Assembly: GCF_026343945.1 (NCBI RefSeq)
Contig: NZ_JAPKNJ010000002.1
Location: 744,001-808,000 of the forward strand
Length of the DNA stretch: 64,000 bases
Source of the DNA: Kaistia algarum
Lineage (GTDB): Bacteria; Pseudomonadota; Alphaproteobacteria; Rhizobiales; Kaistiaceae
Direction: 5' to 3'
Below the pieces are notes generated by a model that worked only from the letters and a program-made list of their open reading frames with translations, made no database searches and had not been told where the DNA came from. Positions within the stretch are counted from its first letter, which is position 1. Each line of letters opens with the position of its first letter. This document shows, piece by piece, positions 36,561 through 47,019 of this stretch. The position numbers and the translations under genes were made by a program.

Positions 36561-36944
36561 TCAGGCCGCAGGCGAGGCACCGGCGAGATCGGCCGGCTTC
36601 AGCATCACCGATTCGCCGCAGCCGCAGGCCGAGACTTCGTTCGGATTCTTGAACACGAAGCCCGAGCGAAGCTTGGTCGTCTCGAAATCCATCACGGTGC
36701 CGAGCAGGAACAGGACGGCCGAGGGATCGACGAAAACCGTCGCGCCATGACCTTCGATCTTCTCGTCCTTCGCGTCCGGAGCCTCGACCGGAAGGATCGT
36801 ATATTCCATGCCGGCGCATCCGCCCTTCTTGATCCCGATGCGCAGGCCGAGCAGCGGGCGCTCCGAATCTCCGACGATCTCGCGCACCCGTTCGGCGGCG
36901 GCCTCGGTCAGAGACATGACGGCAAAGCGCGGACGGGCGCCCAT
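36561..36944 (-). CDS. sufA: A-type Fe-S carrier protein SufA/IscA-like
   Basis: Carries or transfers Fe-S clusters made by SufBCD to target proteins. 127 residues with the HesB/IscA fold and its three conserved cysteines C43 (KKGGCAGMEY), C107 and C109 (ACGCGES). ATG at 36944 with GGAG seven bases upstream. Last gene of the suf operon, 83 bases after the VOC gene, the usual 3' end of rhizobial suf operons. Confidence 0.94.
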   Translation of the reverse strand: MGARPRFAVMSLTEAAAERVREIVGDSERPLLGLRIGIKKGGCAGMEYTILPVEAPDAKDEKIEGHGATVFVDPSAVLFLLGTVMDFETTKLRSGFVFKNPNEVSACGCGESVMLKPADLAGASPAA

Positions 36945-37027
36945 GGCGGTTCTCCACTTGCGGTGCAACGCACAACTCGCCCTTAAGATCGGCCATCCAA
37001 GACCGTTCGACAAGATGCAGCGGCTAC

Positions 37028-37459
37028 TTAAGAATCGTTCGACCAAATTCCGGGTGTCGCCAGTTCGACGACATGACCGTCGGGATCGTTCAGATAGATC
37101 GAATGCCCACCCTGCGGCCAAGCCATTTCCGCGGTGATTGGCACGCCCTTTCCAACGAGGTGGCGGCGCCAGTCGCCGAGTGAGCCGGCCGGAACGCGCA
37201 AGGCGAAGTGATATGGACCGCTACCGTCATGCGCCGGGATCGTCCCGCCTGGCAGATGGATATCGGCCGATGTCGCACCACGCCGGAAGATCAGCAGCAC
37301 ACTCGCCGGGCCGGCATTCAGCGCGACCAGACGATCGTCGCCGATGAGGCGGGACAGCCCGAGCACGCCTTCATAAAAGGCGGCGGCGCGCGCAACGTCG
37401 TCGACATAGATCGAGGTTTCGAGAACGCCGGTGATCGGCGGCGCCGAGGCCCTCATCAT
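37028..37459 (-). CDS. VOC family (glyoxalase/bleomycin-resistance-like) protein
   Basis: 143-residue vicinal-oxygen-chelate protein: LETSIYVDDVARAAAFYEGVLGL opens the fold and YLNDPDGHVVEL closes it, with possible metal ligands H and E in the usual places. Specific reaction unknown. It is inserted in the suf operon between the DUF59 gene (four bases upstream) and sufA (83 bases downstream), so it is cotranscribed with Fe-S assembly genes; a role in that pathway is not established. Confidence 0.85.
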   Translation of the reverse strand: MMRASAPPITGVLETSIYVDDVARAAAFYEGVLGLSRLIGDDRLVALNAGPASVLLIFRRGATSADIHLPGGTIPAHDGSGPYHFALRVPAGSLGDWRRHLVGKGVPITAEMAWPQGGHSIYLNDPDGHVVELATPGIWSNDS

Positions 37460-37463
37460 CGTC

Positions 37464-37865
37464 TCAATACCAGTCGAGCGCGACGCGCGCCTCGTCGGAC
37501 ATGCGGTCCTGCGACCAGGGCGGATCGAAGGTCATGTTGACGTCGACGCGGCCGATACCGGGGATTGCGCCGACGGCGTTCTCGACCCAGCCCGGCATTT
37601 CGCCAGCCACGGGACATCCTGGCGCGGTCAGCGTCATGTCGATGGCAACGTTGCGGCTGTCGTCGACATCGACCTTGTAGATCAGGCCGAGCTCATAGAT
37701 GTCGGCCGGAATTTCCGGGTCATACACCGTCTTCAGCGCAGCGATGATATCCGCCGTCAACTGCTCCAGCTCTTGCGGCGGCAGGCTCGACGGCGCCGCC
37801 AGCGGCAGTTCGGCGCCCTCGGCCGGCTTGGCGGCTTCGTCTCCGATCAGCGTGTCGTCGGACAT
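37464..37865 (-). CDS. SUF-associated DUF59 (MIP18/SufT-like) protein
   Basis: 133-residue Fe-S maturation factor of the SUF-linked DUF59 group: acidic, Pro/Ala-rich N-terminus then the MIP18 core KTVYDPEIPADIYELGLIY, DMTLTAPGCPVAG with the conserved cysteine, and VNMTFDPPWSQDRMSDEAR. Family work links it to cluster insertion or SufBCD function. I prefer the ATG at 37865 because GAGGA sits seven bases before it. Follows sufS by nine bases. Confidence 0.92.
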   Translation of the reverse strand: MSDDTLIGDEAAKPAEGAELPLAAPSSLPPQELEQLTADIIAALKTVYDPEIPADIYELGLIYKVDVDDSRNVAIDMTLTAPGCPVAGEMPGWVENAVGAIPGIGRVDVNMTFDPPWSQDRMSDEARVALDWY

Positions 37866-37874
37866 GGTCATTCC

Positions 37875-39113
37875 TCAGGCAAAAAAGGTCTGCGCCTTGA
37901 TCAGGGCTTCCGCCAGGCGATCGACCTCGTCCAGCGTGTTGTAGAGGCCGAACGACGCCCTGCAAGTGGAGGTGACGCCGAAGCGCTGCAAGAGCGGCTG
38001 GGCGCAATGGGTGCCGGCGCGGACAGCGACACCTTCGCGATCGATGATGGTCGAGACATCGTGAGCATGAGCGCCCTGCATCTCGAAGGCGATGATCGCG
38101 CCCTTGCCCTTGGCCGTGCCGAAAATACGCAAGCTGTTGAGCGCCGAAAGGCGTTCGGTGGCGTATTCCAGCAATCGATGCTCATGCGCGGCGATGTTGT
38201 CGCGGCCGATCGATTCCATGTAGCGCAGCGACGCACCGAGGCCGATCGCTTGCACGATTGGCGGCGTTCCGGCCTCGAAGCGGTGCGGCGGATCGGCATA
38301 GGTGACGAAATCCTCCGTCACGTCGCGGATCATCTCGCCGCCGCCAAGGAAGGGCGGCATGGAATCCAACAGCGCCTTCTTCCCGTAGAGCACGCCGATG
38401 CCGGTCGGGCCATAGACCTTGTGACCGGTAAATACGTAGAAATCGGCATCGAGATCGCGCACATCGACAGGCAGATGCACCGCCGCCTGGCTGCCATCGA
38501 TCAGCACCTTGACGCCATGCGCATGGGCGATGCGGATCACGTCCTTCACCGGAACGACCGTGCCGGTGACGTTGGACATATGCGTGACCGCGACGATCTT
38601 GGTCCGCGCTGTGATCAGCTTCTCGAACTCGTCGAGCAGGAAGCTGCCATCCTCGGCGATCGGCGCCCAGCGGATCACCGCGCCCTTGCGCTCGCGATGG
38701 AAGTTCCACGGCACGATGTTGGAGTGGTGCTCGAGGATCGACAGGATAATCTCGTCGCCCTCCCCGATCCCCTGCCCCAGCGACGACGCGACGAGGTTGA
38801 TCGCCTCGGTCGAGGACTTCGTGAAGATGATCTCGTCGACGGAGGGCGCATTCAGAAATGCGCGAACGGTCTCGCGCGCATCCTCATAAGCCTCTGTGGC
38901 GGCGTTCGAAAGGAAATGCAGCCCGCGATGGACGTTGGCATATTCCTCCGTATAGGCCTTGGTCACCGCATCCAGCATCGCCTGCGGCTTTTGGGCCGAG
39001 GCGCCATTGTCGAGATAGACCAGCGGCTTGCCATAGACCGTCCGCGACAGGATCGGGAAATCCTGGCGGATGGCGTGGACGTCGTAGGGGGCGTCGTTCG
39101 TCTGCGCTGACAT
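37875..39113 (-). CDS. sufS: Class II cysteine desulfurase SufS
   Basis: Supplies sulfane sulfur from L-cysteine to the SufBCD scaffold. 412 residues; PLP lysine K232 in TGHKVYGPTGIG, catalytic cysteine C370 in RAGTHCAQPLL on the short loop of class II enzymes. The ATG at 39113 shares one base with the stop of the preceding membrane-protein gene (TGATG), so translation is coupled. It is the second desulfurase of the operon; the first, at 43.4 kb, is class I. Confidence 0.96.
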   Translation of the reverse strand: MSAQTNDAPYDVHAIRQDFPILSRTVYGKPLVYLDNGASAQKPQAMLDAVTKAYTEEYANVHRGLHFLSNAATEAYEDARETVRAFLNAPSVDEIIFTKSSTEAINLVASSLGQGIGEGDEIILSILEHHSNIVPWNFHRERKGAVIRWAPIAEDGSFLLDEFEKLITARTKIVAVTHMSNVTGTVVPVKDVIRIAHAHGVKVLIDGSQAAVHLPVDVRDLDADFYVFTGHKVYGPTGIGVLYGKKALLDSMPPFLGGGEMIRDVTEDFVTYADPPHRFEAGTPPIVQAIGLGASLRYMESIGRDNIAAHEHRLLEYATERLSALNSLRIFGTAKGKGAIIAFEMQGAHAHDVSTIIDREGVAVRAGTHCAQPLLQRFGVTSTCRASFGLYNTLDEVDRLAEALIKAQTFFA

Positions 39114-39763
39114 CAGGGAATCCAAGAGAAAAGTCGGTCAGCGTCAGGGAACAGCTGACCAAAGCCCCAAGCAATCGCGAGTCCGACGACGAACGCGATA
39201 ACACCGGAAACAAGGCCCAGCACTAATGTGATTCCCACTCCGATATCGGCTAGCACCGACTGCATGGCGATCAAATAGAGCGCCGACACGAGCCTGGCAA
39301 AGCCCTCGACAGCATCAAGCGACTTCTGCAGAGGGAACTCCGCTGGAAGGCTTGCTACTGCGAGGACAGCCGTCGGCACAAACGCGAGCACCGATGCGAT
39401 GAACGCCGTCAACAGCGCAGCCGTGAAGGTTGACCGGAAGCCGATGCTGCGCGAAACGATGCGTAGCGCTGCCCAGTTGAACGCTGCGAAGTAGGCGGCG
39501 ATTGCGAATGTGAGTGCCGTCAGACCCACGATGATGATCGCGAGTCCGAGTGGTACGATCCAAAGTCCATAGGCGTCGATGACGACCGCAAGATACCCGG
39601 CCTTGGCTTCAGCCAGCACAACAGGGATTAGATCGAGCACGACTCCAGCAATGGCGAGAGTCAGCAAGAACGTCCAGCCGGTCGGCCACGCCGCTATGGT
39701 CCGTCGCGGCGACAAGATGCTCCGCAAGCCAACAGCAAGCGCCTCAAGCACGGTTCGCTCCAT
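39113..39763 (-). CDS. Unknown multi-pass membrane protein within the suf operon
   Basis: 216 residues with about five to six hydrophobic segments (roughly 30-52, 58-104 as two helices, 115-140, 160-205 as two helices) and no cysteine cluster or enzyme motif. I do not recognise the family; the layout recalls small Yip1-like proteins, which is only an impression. Its ATG (AAGGG five bases upstream) lies inside the end of sufD, overlapping 20 bases, and its stop overlaps the sufS start by one base, so it is coupled on both sides. Rhizobial suf operons normally go straight from sufD to sufS. Base use looks slightly less GC-rich than its neighbours. Confidence 0.8.
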   Translation of the reverse strand: MERTVLEALAVGLRSILSPRRTIAAWPTGWTFLLTLAIAGVVLDLIPVVLAEAKAGYLAVVIDAYGLWIVPLGLAIIIVGLTALTFAIAAYFAAFNWAALRIVSRSIGFRSTFTAALLTAFIASVLAFVPTAVLAVASLPAEFPLQKSLDAVEGFARLVSALYLIAMQSVLADIGVGITLVLGLVSGVIAFVVGLAIAWGFGQLFPDADRLFSWIP

Positions 39764-41078
39764 CAAGCCCTTCACCAGAGCTCCGACGCGCTAGCCATTT
39801 CACTGCAATGGCCTCAAACGCCCCCCCGATCGCCTGATCACCGAGGCCCTCGATCGCTTCGGCGAGGAAGGCTGTGACCAGCAGCGTTTCGGCCTCGGCC
39901 TTCGGGATGCCGCGCGAGATCAGGTAGAACAGCAGATCCTCGTCGATCTGGCCGCTGGTCGCGCCATGGGCGCACTGGACATCGTCGGCGAAGATTTCGA
40001 GTTCCGGCTTGGCGGAGAAGGAGGATTCCTCGGAGAGGAGCAGCCCCTGCGTCATCATCCGGGCGTCGACCTTCTGCGCGTCCGGGCGCACGACGATGCG
40101 GCCCTGGAAGATGCCGTCGGCGCGGCCATCCATCACCGCCTTGAAGCGCTCGCGGCTCTGCCCGTTCGGCACGGCATGATCGACGCCAAGCGTGATGTCG
40201 GCGTGCTGCTTGCCGCCGATCATCGTCGCGCCGAAAAGACCGGCGCGGGCATGCTCGCCCGTGAAGGCGACGAAGGTCTGCGAGCGCGACAGCGAGGCGC
40301 CGGTCATCAGCACGAGATGATCGAACTGCGTCTCCCGGCCGATTGAAACGGCGAGCGTACCGAGATGCACGGCTGCGTCGCCCTCAGATTGCAGCTTGGC
40401 CCAGACGATCTTGGCGCGATCGCCAATTGTCGCCTCGGTCACGACATTGGCCTGATAGGGGCTTTCGATCGGTCCCGTGTGGCTCTCGACGATCCGAACG
40501 GCTGCGTCCTCGCCTACCGTCATGATATTTCGGACATAAGTCCCAACGGCCGAGGTCGTCACATGGGCGATCTCGATGGCCAGCCCGATCTGAACGCCGG
40601 CCGGAACGTCGATTGCGACGCCGCCAGTCATCAGCGCGGTGTTGAGCAAAACGATCGCATCGTCGATCGCGGCAAGCCGAGCGCCGACGCGGGTATCGCC
40701 CTGCCGCAGCAATTTAGCAACCGGCGTCACCGTGACGGCGTCGAGACCGGCTAGATCGGATAGCTCCGGCCGATAGGTGCCGTCGACGATCACCAGCCTT
40801 GCCCGGTCAAATCCGGGCAGCGGATCGGTCAATTCGACGGCGGATGAAGATGTCGGACCGGCGAGCGGCCGCACCGCCTGCATCAGCCCGCGCAAATTGG
40901 TATAGTGCCATGCCTCGACACGACGATGCGGGAGGCCAACGCGCTGAAATGCGGCGAAGGCGGCATCGCGCGCCTCGGCGATCGCGGCATTGCCCGGCAG
41001 GCGCAGCTTCGCGGCCGTGAATTCGGCGGCCAGCGTCTCTTCGGCCTGGGTGCGCAGGATGCGCGGTTCGGCGTTCAT
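39744..41078 (-). CDS. sufD: Fe-S assembly scaffold subunit SufD
   Basis: Partner of SufB in the SufBC2D scaffold. 444 residues: variable helical N-terminus with VEAWHYTNLRGL, then the beta-helix core with SRSQTFVAFTGEHARAGLFG and the C-terminal DVQCAHGATSGQIDEDLLFYLISRGI carrying the conserved Cys-His. ATG at 41078 with GGGAG eight bases upstream, 16 bases after sufC. Confidence 0.95.
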   Translation of the reverse strand: MNAEPRILRTQAEETLAAEFTAAKLRLPGNAAIAEARDAAFAAFQRVGLPHRRVEAWHYTNLRGLMQAVRPLAGPTSSSAVELTDPLPGFDRARLVIVDGTYRPELSDLAGLDAVTVTPVAKLLRQGDTRVGARLAAIDDAIVLLNTALMTGGVAIDVPAGVQIGLAIEIAHVTTSAVGTYVRNIMTVGEDAAVRIVESHTGPIESPYQANVVTEATIGDRAKIVWAKLQSEGDAAVHLGTLAVSIGRETQFDHLVLMTGASLSRSQTFVAFTGEHARAGLFGATMIGGKQHADITLGVDHAVPNGQSRERFKAVMDGRADGIFQGRIVVRPDAQKVDARMMTQGLLLSEESSFSAKPELEIFADDVQCAHGATSGQIDEDLLFYLISRGIPKAEAETLLVTAFLAEAIEGLGDQAIGGAFEAIAVKWLARRSSGEGLDGANRA

Positions 41079-41094
41079 GGTGCTCACTCCCGCC

Positions 41095-41844
<750 letters not shown>

Positions 41845-41916
41845 CCTGTTCTTTTCCGTTTGTCGCGGCTTGGGGCCGCCGTCTTGGCGGACGGCGGGAC
41901 GCCTCGAACGATCCGA

Positions 41917-43395
<1,479 letters not shown>

Positions 43396-43443
43396 TGCCT
43401 ACTCCATCCACAGCGGCTTCAAGGACCGCGGGTTGAGCATCCG

Positions 43444-44640
43444 TCAGGCGGCGCGTGTCACGCCCGGCGAGCGCCGTTCCATGACACGTCCCCAAACTTC
43501 GGTAAACTTAAGTATATCGCTTTCGCTGGTTTCCCAGCCGAAAGAGACTCGGATTGCCGCTCTCGCCTGCGATTCCGGTAGATTCATGGCCTTCATCACA
43601 TGCGAGACAGCAACTTTCCCTGACGAACAGGCCGATCCGGCTGAAACGGCGACCCCTTCGAGATCGAGCGCGATTACCAGCGTTTCAGCCGATAGGCCCT
43701 CGACCGCCAAGCAGATGGTCTGCGGTAGCCGCGCGGCGGCTGCCCCGACGACAAGCGCCTGCGGACAGGATGCCGCGATCTGCTCGCGCCATCCGGCCCA
43801 TTCCTCGGCGCGCCCGAGATCGGCGCGCGCAGCGTCCGCGGCGGCCCCGAACGCCGAGATCGCCGCGACATTCTCGGTGCCGGCACGCAGGCGCTTCTCC
43901 TGACCACCGCCCGGAACGAGCGGCAGCGGACGGACGAGATCGCCGCCGAAAACGATAGCACCGATACCTTGCGGGCCGCCGATCTTGTGAGCCGAGAGTG
44001 TCAGGAGATCGACGCCAAGCGCGCCGATATCGACCGGCATCTTGCCGGCGGCCTGGATCGCATCGGTATGGACTACCGCGCCGAAAGAACGTGCCAGCGC
44101 GGCGATTTCCGCAACAGGCTGGATCGTGCCGGTCTCGTTGTTGGCCAGCATGACCGAGACGAGCGCGCGCTCGCCATCCCTCGCGATCACGGCGAGTTCG
44201 GCGCCGAGCGCTGAAATATCGAGTCGTCCCTCTTCGTCGACGGGAATGCGTGTGACGCGATCGTCCGCGAAACGCCCGCCGGAAAGAACAGAAGGATGCT
44301 CGGTCGCGCCGATCAACAGTCGGTCGAGCGCGATTTCCGCCGAACCGAGCCGCATCCGCGGCGACAACGCCGTCGCATTCGCCTCCGAACCGCCGCTTGT
44401 GAAGACCACGCGCTCGGCCTCCGCGCCGACGAAGCGAGCGATCTGGCGGCGGGCCGTCTCGATCCGCGCCCGCTGCGCGCGCCCGTCGGCGTGGACCGAG
44501 GAAGCGTTGCCGCGCGCCGAAAGCGCGTCGACAAAGGCAGCACGCGCCTCGGCTCGCAGCGGCGCACCGGCATTATAATCGAGGTAGATACGCTCAACCG
44601 CCAAATCGGCTGACTCCGTCGCGAAGAGACGATGTCGCAT
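43444..44640 (-). CDS. Class I cysteine desulfurase (NifS/IscS type), suf operon
   Basis: First gene of the suf operon. 398 residues; PLP lysine K219 in SAHKIGGPQG, catalytic cysteine C338 in SAGSACSSGKVAVSHV on the long class I loop, and HTDAIQAAGK. Starts IYLDYNAGAPLR. Having both this enzyme and SufS in one operon is the rhizobial pattern (often called SufS2 and SufS1). ATG at 44640 chosen; a GTG at 44658 is in frame, neither has a strong ribosome site. An Irr-like box lies 66-82 bases upstream. Confidence 0.93.
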   Translation of the reverse strand: MRHRLFATESADLAVERIYLDYNAGAPLRAEARAAFVDALSARGNASSVHADGRAQRARIETARRQIARFVGAEAERVVFTSGGSEANATALSPRMRLGSAEIALDRLLIGATEHPSVLSGGRFADDRVTRIPVDEEGRLDISALGAELAVIARDGERALVSVMLANNETGTIQPVAEIAALARSFGAVVHTDAIQAAGKMPVDIGALGVDLLTLSAHKIGGPQGIGAIVFGGDLVRPLPLVPGGGQEKRLRAGTENVAAISAFGAAADAARADLGRAEEWAGWREQIAASCPQALVVGAAAARLPQTICLAVEGLSAETLVIALDLEGVAVSAGSACSSGKVAVSHVMKAMNLPESQARAAIRVSFGWETSESDILKFTEVWGRVMERRSPGVTRAA

Positions 44641-44705
44641 TATGCTTGAAATCGTCACCCCGGCTCATGCTAAAAGCCGGCTTCCCGGCGGAACGTGACC
44701 GCCGA

Positions 44706-44722
44706 ATTCGAATTGTTCTAAA
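44706..44722. promoter_or_regulatory. Irr-type iron control box upstream of suf
   Basis: ATTCGAATTGTTCTAAA matches the rhizobial Irr box TTTAGAAnnnTTCTAAA at 12 of 14 defined positions; the right half is perfect. It is centred about 74 bases upstream of the first suf start codon. An adjoining TTCTAGAA palindrome (44726-44733) extends the AT-rich control region, so binding by more than one regulator is possible. Could also affect the divergent hydrolase gene. Confidence 0.68.
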
Positions 44723-44818
44723 CTGTTCTAGAAACCCTGAGGCTCAGAGTCAAGTTCGGCTCGGGCCCTCCGTCCCGATGGGCAGGGTTCAGAAGCTGTC
44801 GAGAGGTTGAGCCCGTCC

Positions 44819-45475
44819 ATGCCCGAAATTATCTTCACCGGTCCTGCCGGTCGCATTGAGGGTCGCTTCCAGCCGGCCAAGGCCAGGAACGGGCCGATCG
44901 CCATTATCCTGCATCCACATCCGCAGTTTGGCGGAACGATGAACAACGCGATCACCTACCAGCTTTTCTACATGTTCGCGAAGCGCGGCTTTGCCGTGCT
45001 GCGCTTCAATTTCCGTGGCGTCGGCCGCAGTCAGGGCGAGTTCGACCATGGCGAGGGCGAGCTTTCCGACGCCGCCTCGGCGCTCGACTGGGCGCAGACG
45101 GTCCATCCCGACGCGCGCGCCTGCTGGGTCGCCGGCTTCTCCTTCGGCTCCTGGATCGGCATGCAGCTCTTGATGCGCCGTCCCGAGATCGAGGGCTTCA
45201 TCTCGATCGCCCCGCAGGCCAATCTCTACGACTTCTCCTTCCTCGCCCCCTGCCCTTCCTCCGGCCTGATCATCCATGGCGACCAGGACAAGGTCGCCCC
45301 GCCCAAGGACGTGCAGACGCTGGTGGACAAGCTGAAGACGCAAAAGGGCATCATCGTCGAGCAGCAGATCATGGCCGGCGCCAACCATTTCTTCGAAGGC
45401 CAGGTCGAGCCCCTGATCGAGAATTGCGGCGCCTATGTCGACAAGCGCTTGCGGATGATCGAAGCGGCGGAATAG
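44819..45475 (+). CDS. Alpha/beta hydrolase (dienelactone-hydrolase-like)
   Basis: 218-residue alpha/beta-fold hydrolase of the group widespread in alphaproteobacteria. HPHPQFGGTMNN and FRGVGRSQG are typical of this subgroup; nucleophile serine in GFSFGSWIG, acid in HGDQDKVAPP, histidine in GANHFFEG complete the triad. No signal peptide. Substrate unknown. ATG at 44819; GAGAGG lies somewhat far upstream. Divergent from suf across 178 bases. Confidence 0.88.
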   Translation: MPEIIFTGPAGRIEGRFQPAKARNGPIAIILHPHPQFGGTMNNAITYQLFYMFAKRGFAVLRFNFRGVGRSQGEFDHGEGELSDAASALDWAQTVHPDARACWVAGFSFGSWIGMQLLMRRPEIEGFISIAPQANLYDFSFLAPCPSSGLIIHGDQDKVAPPKDVQTLVDKLKTQKGIIVEQQIMAGANHFFEGQVEPLIENCGAYVDKRLRMIEAAE

Positions 45476-45563
45476 CGGGTGGGGCGACGAAAGAGGCGCG
45501 TCGTCACACGTCGATGATGCATTCTGGATAGCCTGCCGCGAGTCCAAGTGGCAGGATCGTTGC

Positions 45564-46268
45564 ATGCAGCATATCGATCGACGAAATTTTCTGGTGGGAT
45601 CAGGCGCAGCGGCGGTAGCGGGTATCGCCCCGGGGCCAGTTCATGCCGGCGTGATCACCGACTTGACGACGGATATCGTTGTCGCAACGCGTTTCGTCAG
45701 CGCCGGAATACCGATACGCTCGTTTTCTGTTCCCAGCACGAGCATGATGCCCACCATTCCGCTGGGGAACGTCATCCTCGCCGATCTTCGCTTGACGAGA
45801 CAGATGCCCAAGCGCGGCGACATTATCGTATTCAATCGACCGGACGGTGTCGTCTACCTGAAGCGAGTGATGGCGCTGCCCGGAGACCGGATCGCCTTCG
45901 CAAACTGGATCCCCATCGTCAACAACTCTGCGGCAGACTGGTCTAAGCTCGATCCGATAACCGTCCGTACCGACACTGGGCCGGTAACCTACCCGATCAT
46001 CGAAGAGCGCTTGCCGGGCATTGCCCCGTATCGAATCGCGATGCTGGCGAACAACGACGTTGATGGGCTCGCCACGATACCGGAACGATATGTCGGGCCG
46101 GACGAGATTTATGTGGTCGGAGACAATCGCTGCAACTCGAATGACAGTCGCGTTCCCGGATGGGAGACGACCCATGTCGACGACATGCTGGGACGCGCCG
46201 TCTACCGCCTTCGACCCCATGCGGGCTGGCTGGTACCGAAGGAAACAGTGGCTGGGTATCCCTCATAG
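45564..46268 (+). CDS. Signal peptidase I-like protein with twin-arginine N-terminus
   Basis: S26-family protein of 234 residues. Catalytic Ser-Lys dyad is intact: S60 in VPSTSMMPTI and K100 in VVYLKRVMALPGD; the C-terminal GDNRCNSNDSR (186-196) is also canonical. In place of the usual N-terminal anchor there is DRRNFLVG at 5-12, a short weakly hydrophobic Ala/Gly-rich stretch and a VHA|G cleavage-like site near residue 28, which is how Tat signals look. So it may be a soluble, Tat-exported peptidase; a single uncleaved anchor is the alternative. Codon use is less GC-extreme than neighbours, hinting at acquisition. Confidence 0.82.
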   Translation: MQHIDRRNFLVGSGAAAVAGIAPGPVHAGVITDLTTDIVVATRFVSAGIPIRSFSVPSTSMMPTIPLGNVILADLRLTRQMPKRGDIIVFNRPDGVVYLKRVMALPGDRIAFANWIPIVNNSAADWSKLDPITVRTDTGPVTYPIIEERLPGIAPYRIAMLANNDVDGLATIPERYVGPDEIYVVGDNRCNSNDSRVPGWETTHVDDMLGRAVYRLRPHAGWLVPKETVAGYPS

Positions 46269-46422
46269 TCGGCCGCTCGTGCGGCTGATCCTGTAACCAG
46301 ACGCTCTCCCGCCTGTTCGACCTCCCTGCCACACCCGTTTGTGGAGGCGCCGACGCGATTGCGCGACATCAATGCGCCAACCTAGATCACTCGCGATGGT
46401 CGACTGACTCGGAGGAGTTGCC

Positions 46423-47019
46423 ATGGCATCCCGCTTCGGCTTCTGGTCTTCGCTCACGGCCTGCTTCTTCGCGCTCGCCTATGGCGTGCCGCAGGTGTTG
46501 CAGGTCGCGGGCTTGCTCGTCTTTCCCTATGACGAGATTCTGATCTTCCTGCCGTCGCTGCTGCTGGCGCCGAGCTTTGTGCTCGCCAATGTCGCGCTCT
46601 ATGAGACGGCGCCGGGCGAGCGGCGGGTCTTCGCCCTCGCCGCGCTCGCAATGGCGCTCCACTACGCCGTCCTCGTCAGCATCGTCTATGTCGTACAGCT
46701 CTCCGCCGTGATCCCCGCGAAGCTCGCCGGTGGAACGGAGATTTCGGCCCTGTTCTCTTGTTGCGGCTTCGGCCAGCCGCTCACCGCCGTCGATCTGCTT
46801 GGCTACACGCTGATGAGCGTGTCGACGCTCTTCGCGGCCGTCGCGGTGCGTGACAATCGGCTCCTGGCGCTAAGCCTTCTCGGGAACGGGCTTCTCGCTC
46901 CCTTCCTGATTTTCCAACTGGTCTGGCAGGGCCTCATCGCCATCGGCGCCTTGTGGCTGATTACCTTCCCGCTCGCCATGGCTCTGCTCGCCGCCGACTT
47001 TCGTCGGCGCATCGCTTGA
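46423..47019 (+). CDS. Unknown membrane protein, six predicted helices
   Basis: 198-residue polytopic protein with about six hydrophobic segments and GERR-type loops; GFGQPLTAVDLLGYTLMSVSTLFAA is the most distinctive stretch. I do not recognise a family. Excellent ribosome site (GGAGGAG, six bases before ATG). Its last 150 bases lie antisense to the 3' end of the antiporter gene, so both frames are real or the antiporter tail is read over it. Confidence 0.75.
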   Translation: MASRFGFWSSLTACFFALAYGVPQVLQVAGLLVFPYDEILIFLPSLLLAPSFVLANVALYETAPGERRVFALAALAMALHYAVLVSIVYVVQLSAVIPAKLAGGTEISALFSCCGFGQPLTAVDLLGYTLMSVSTLFAAVAVRDNRLLALSLLGNGLLAPFLIFQLVWQGLIAIGALWLITFPLAMALLAADFRRRIA

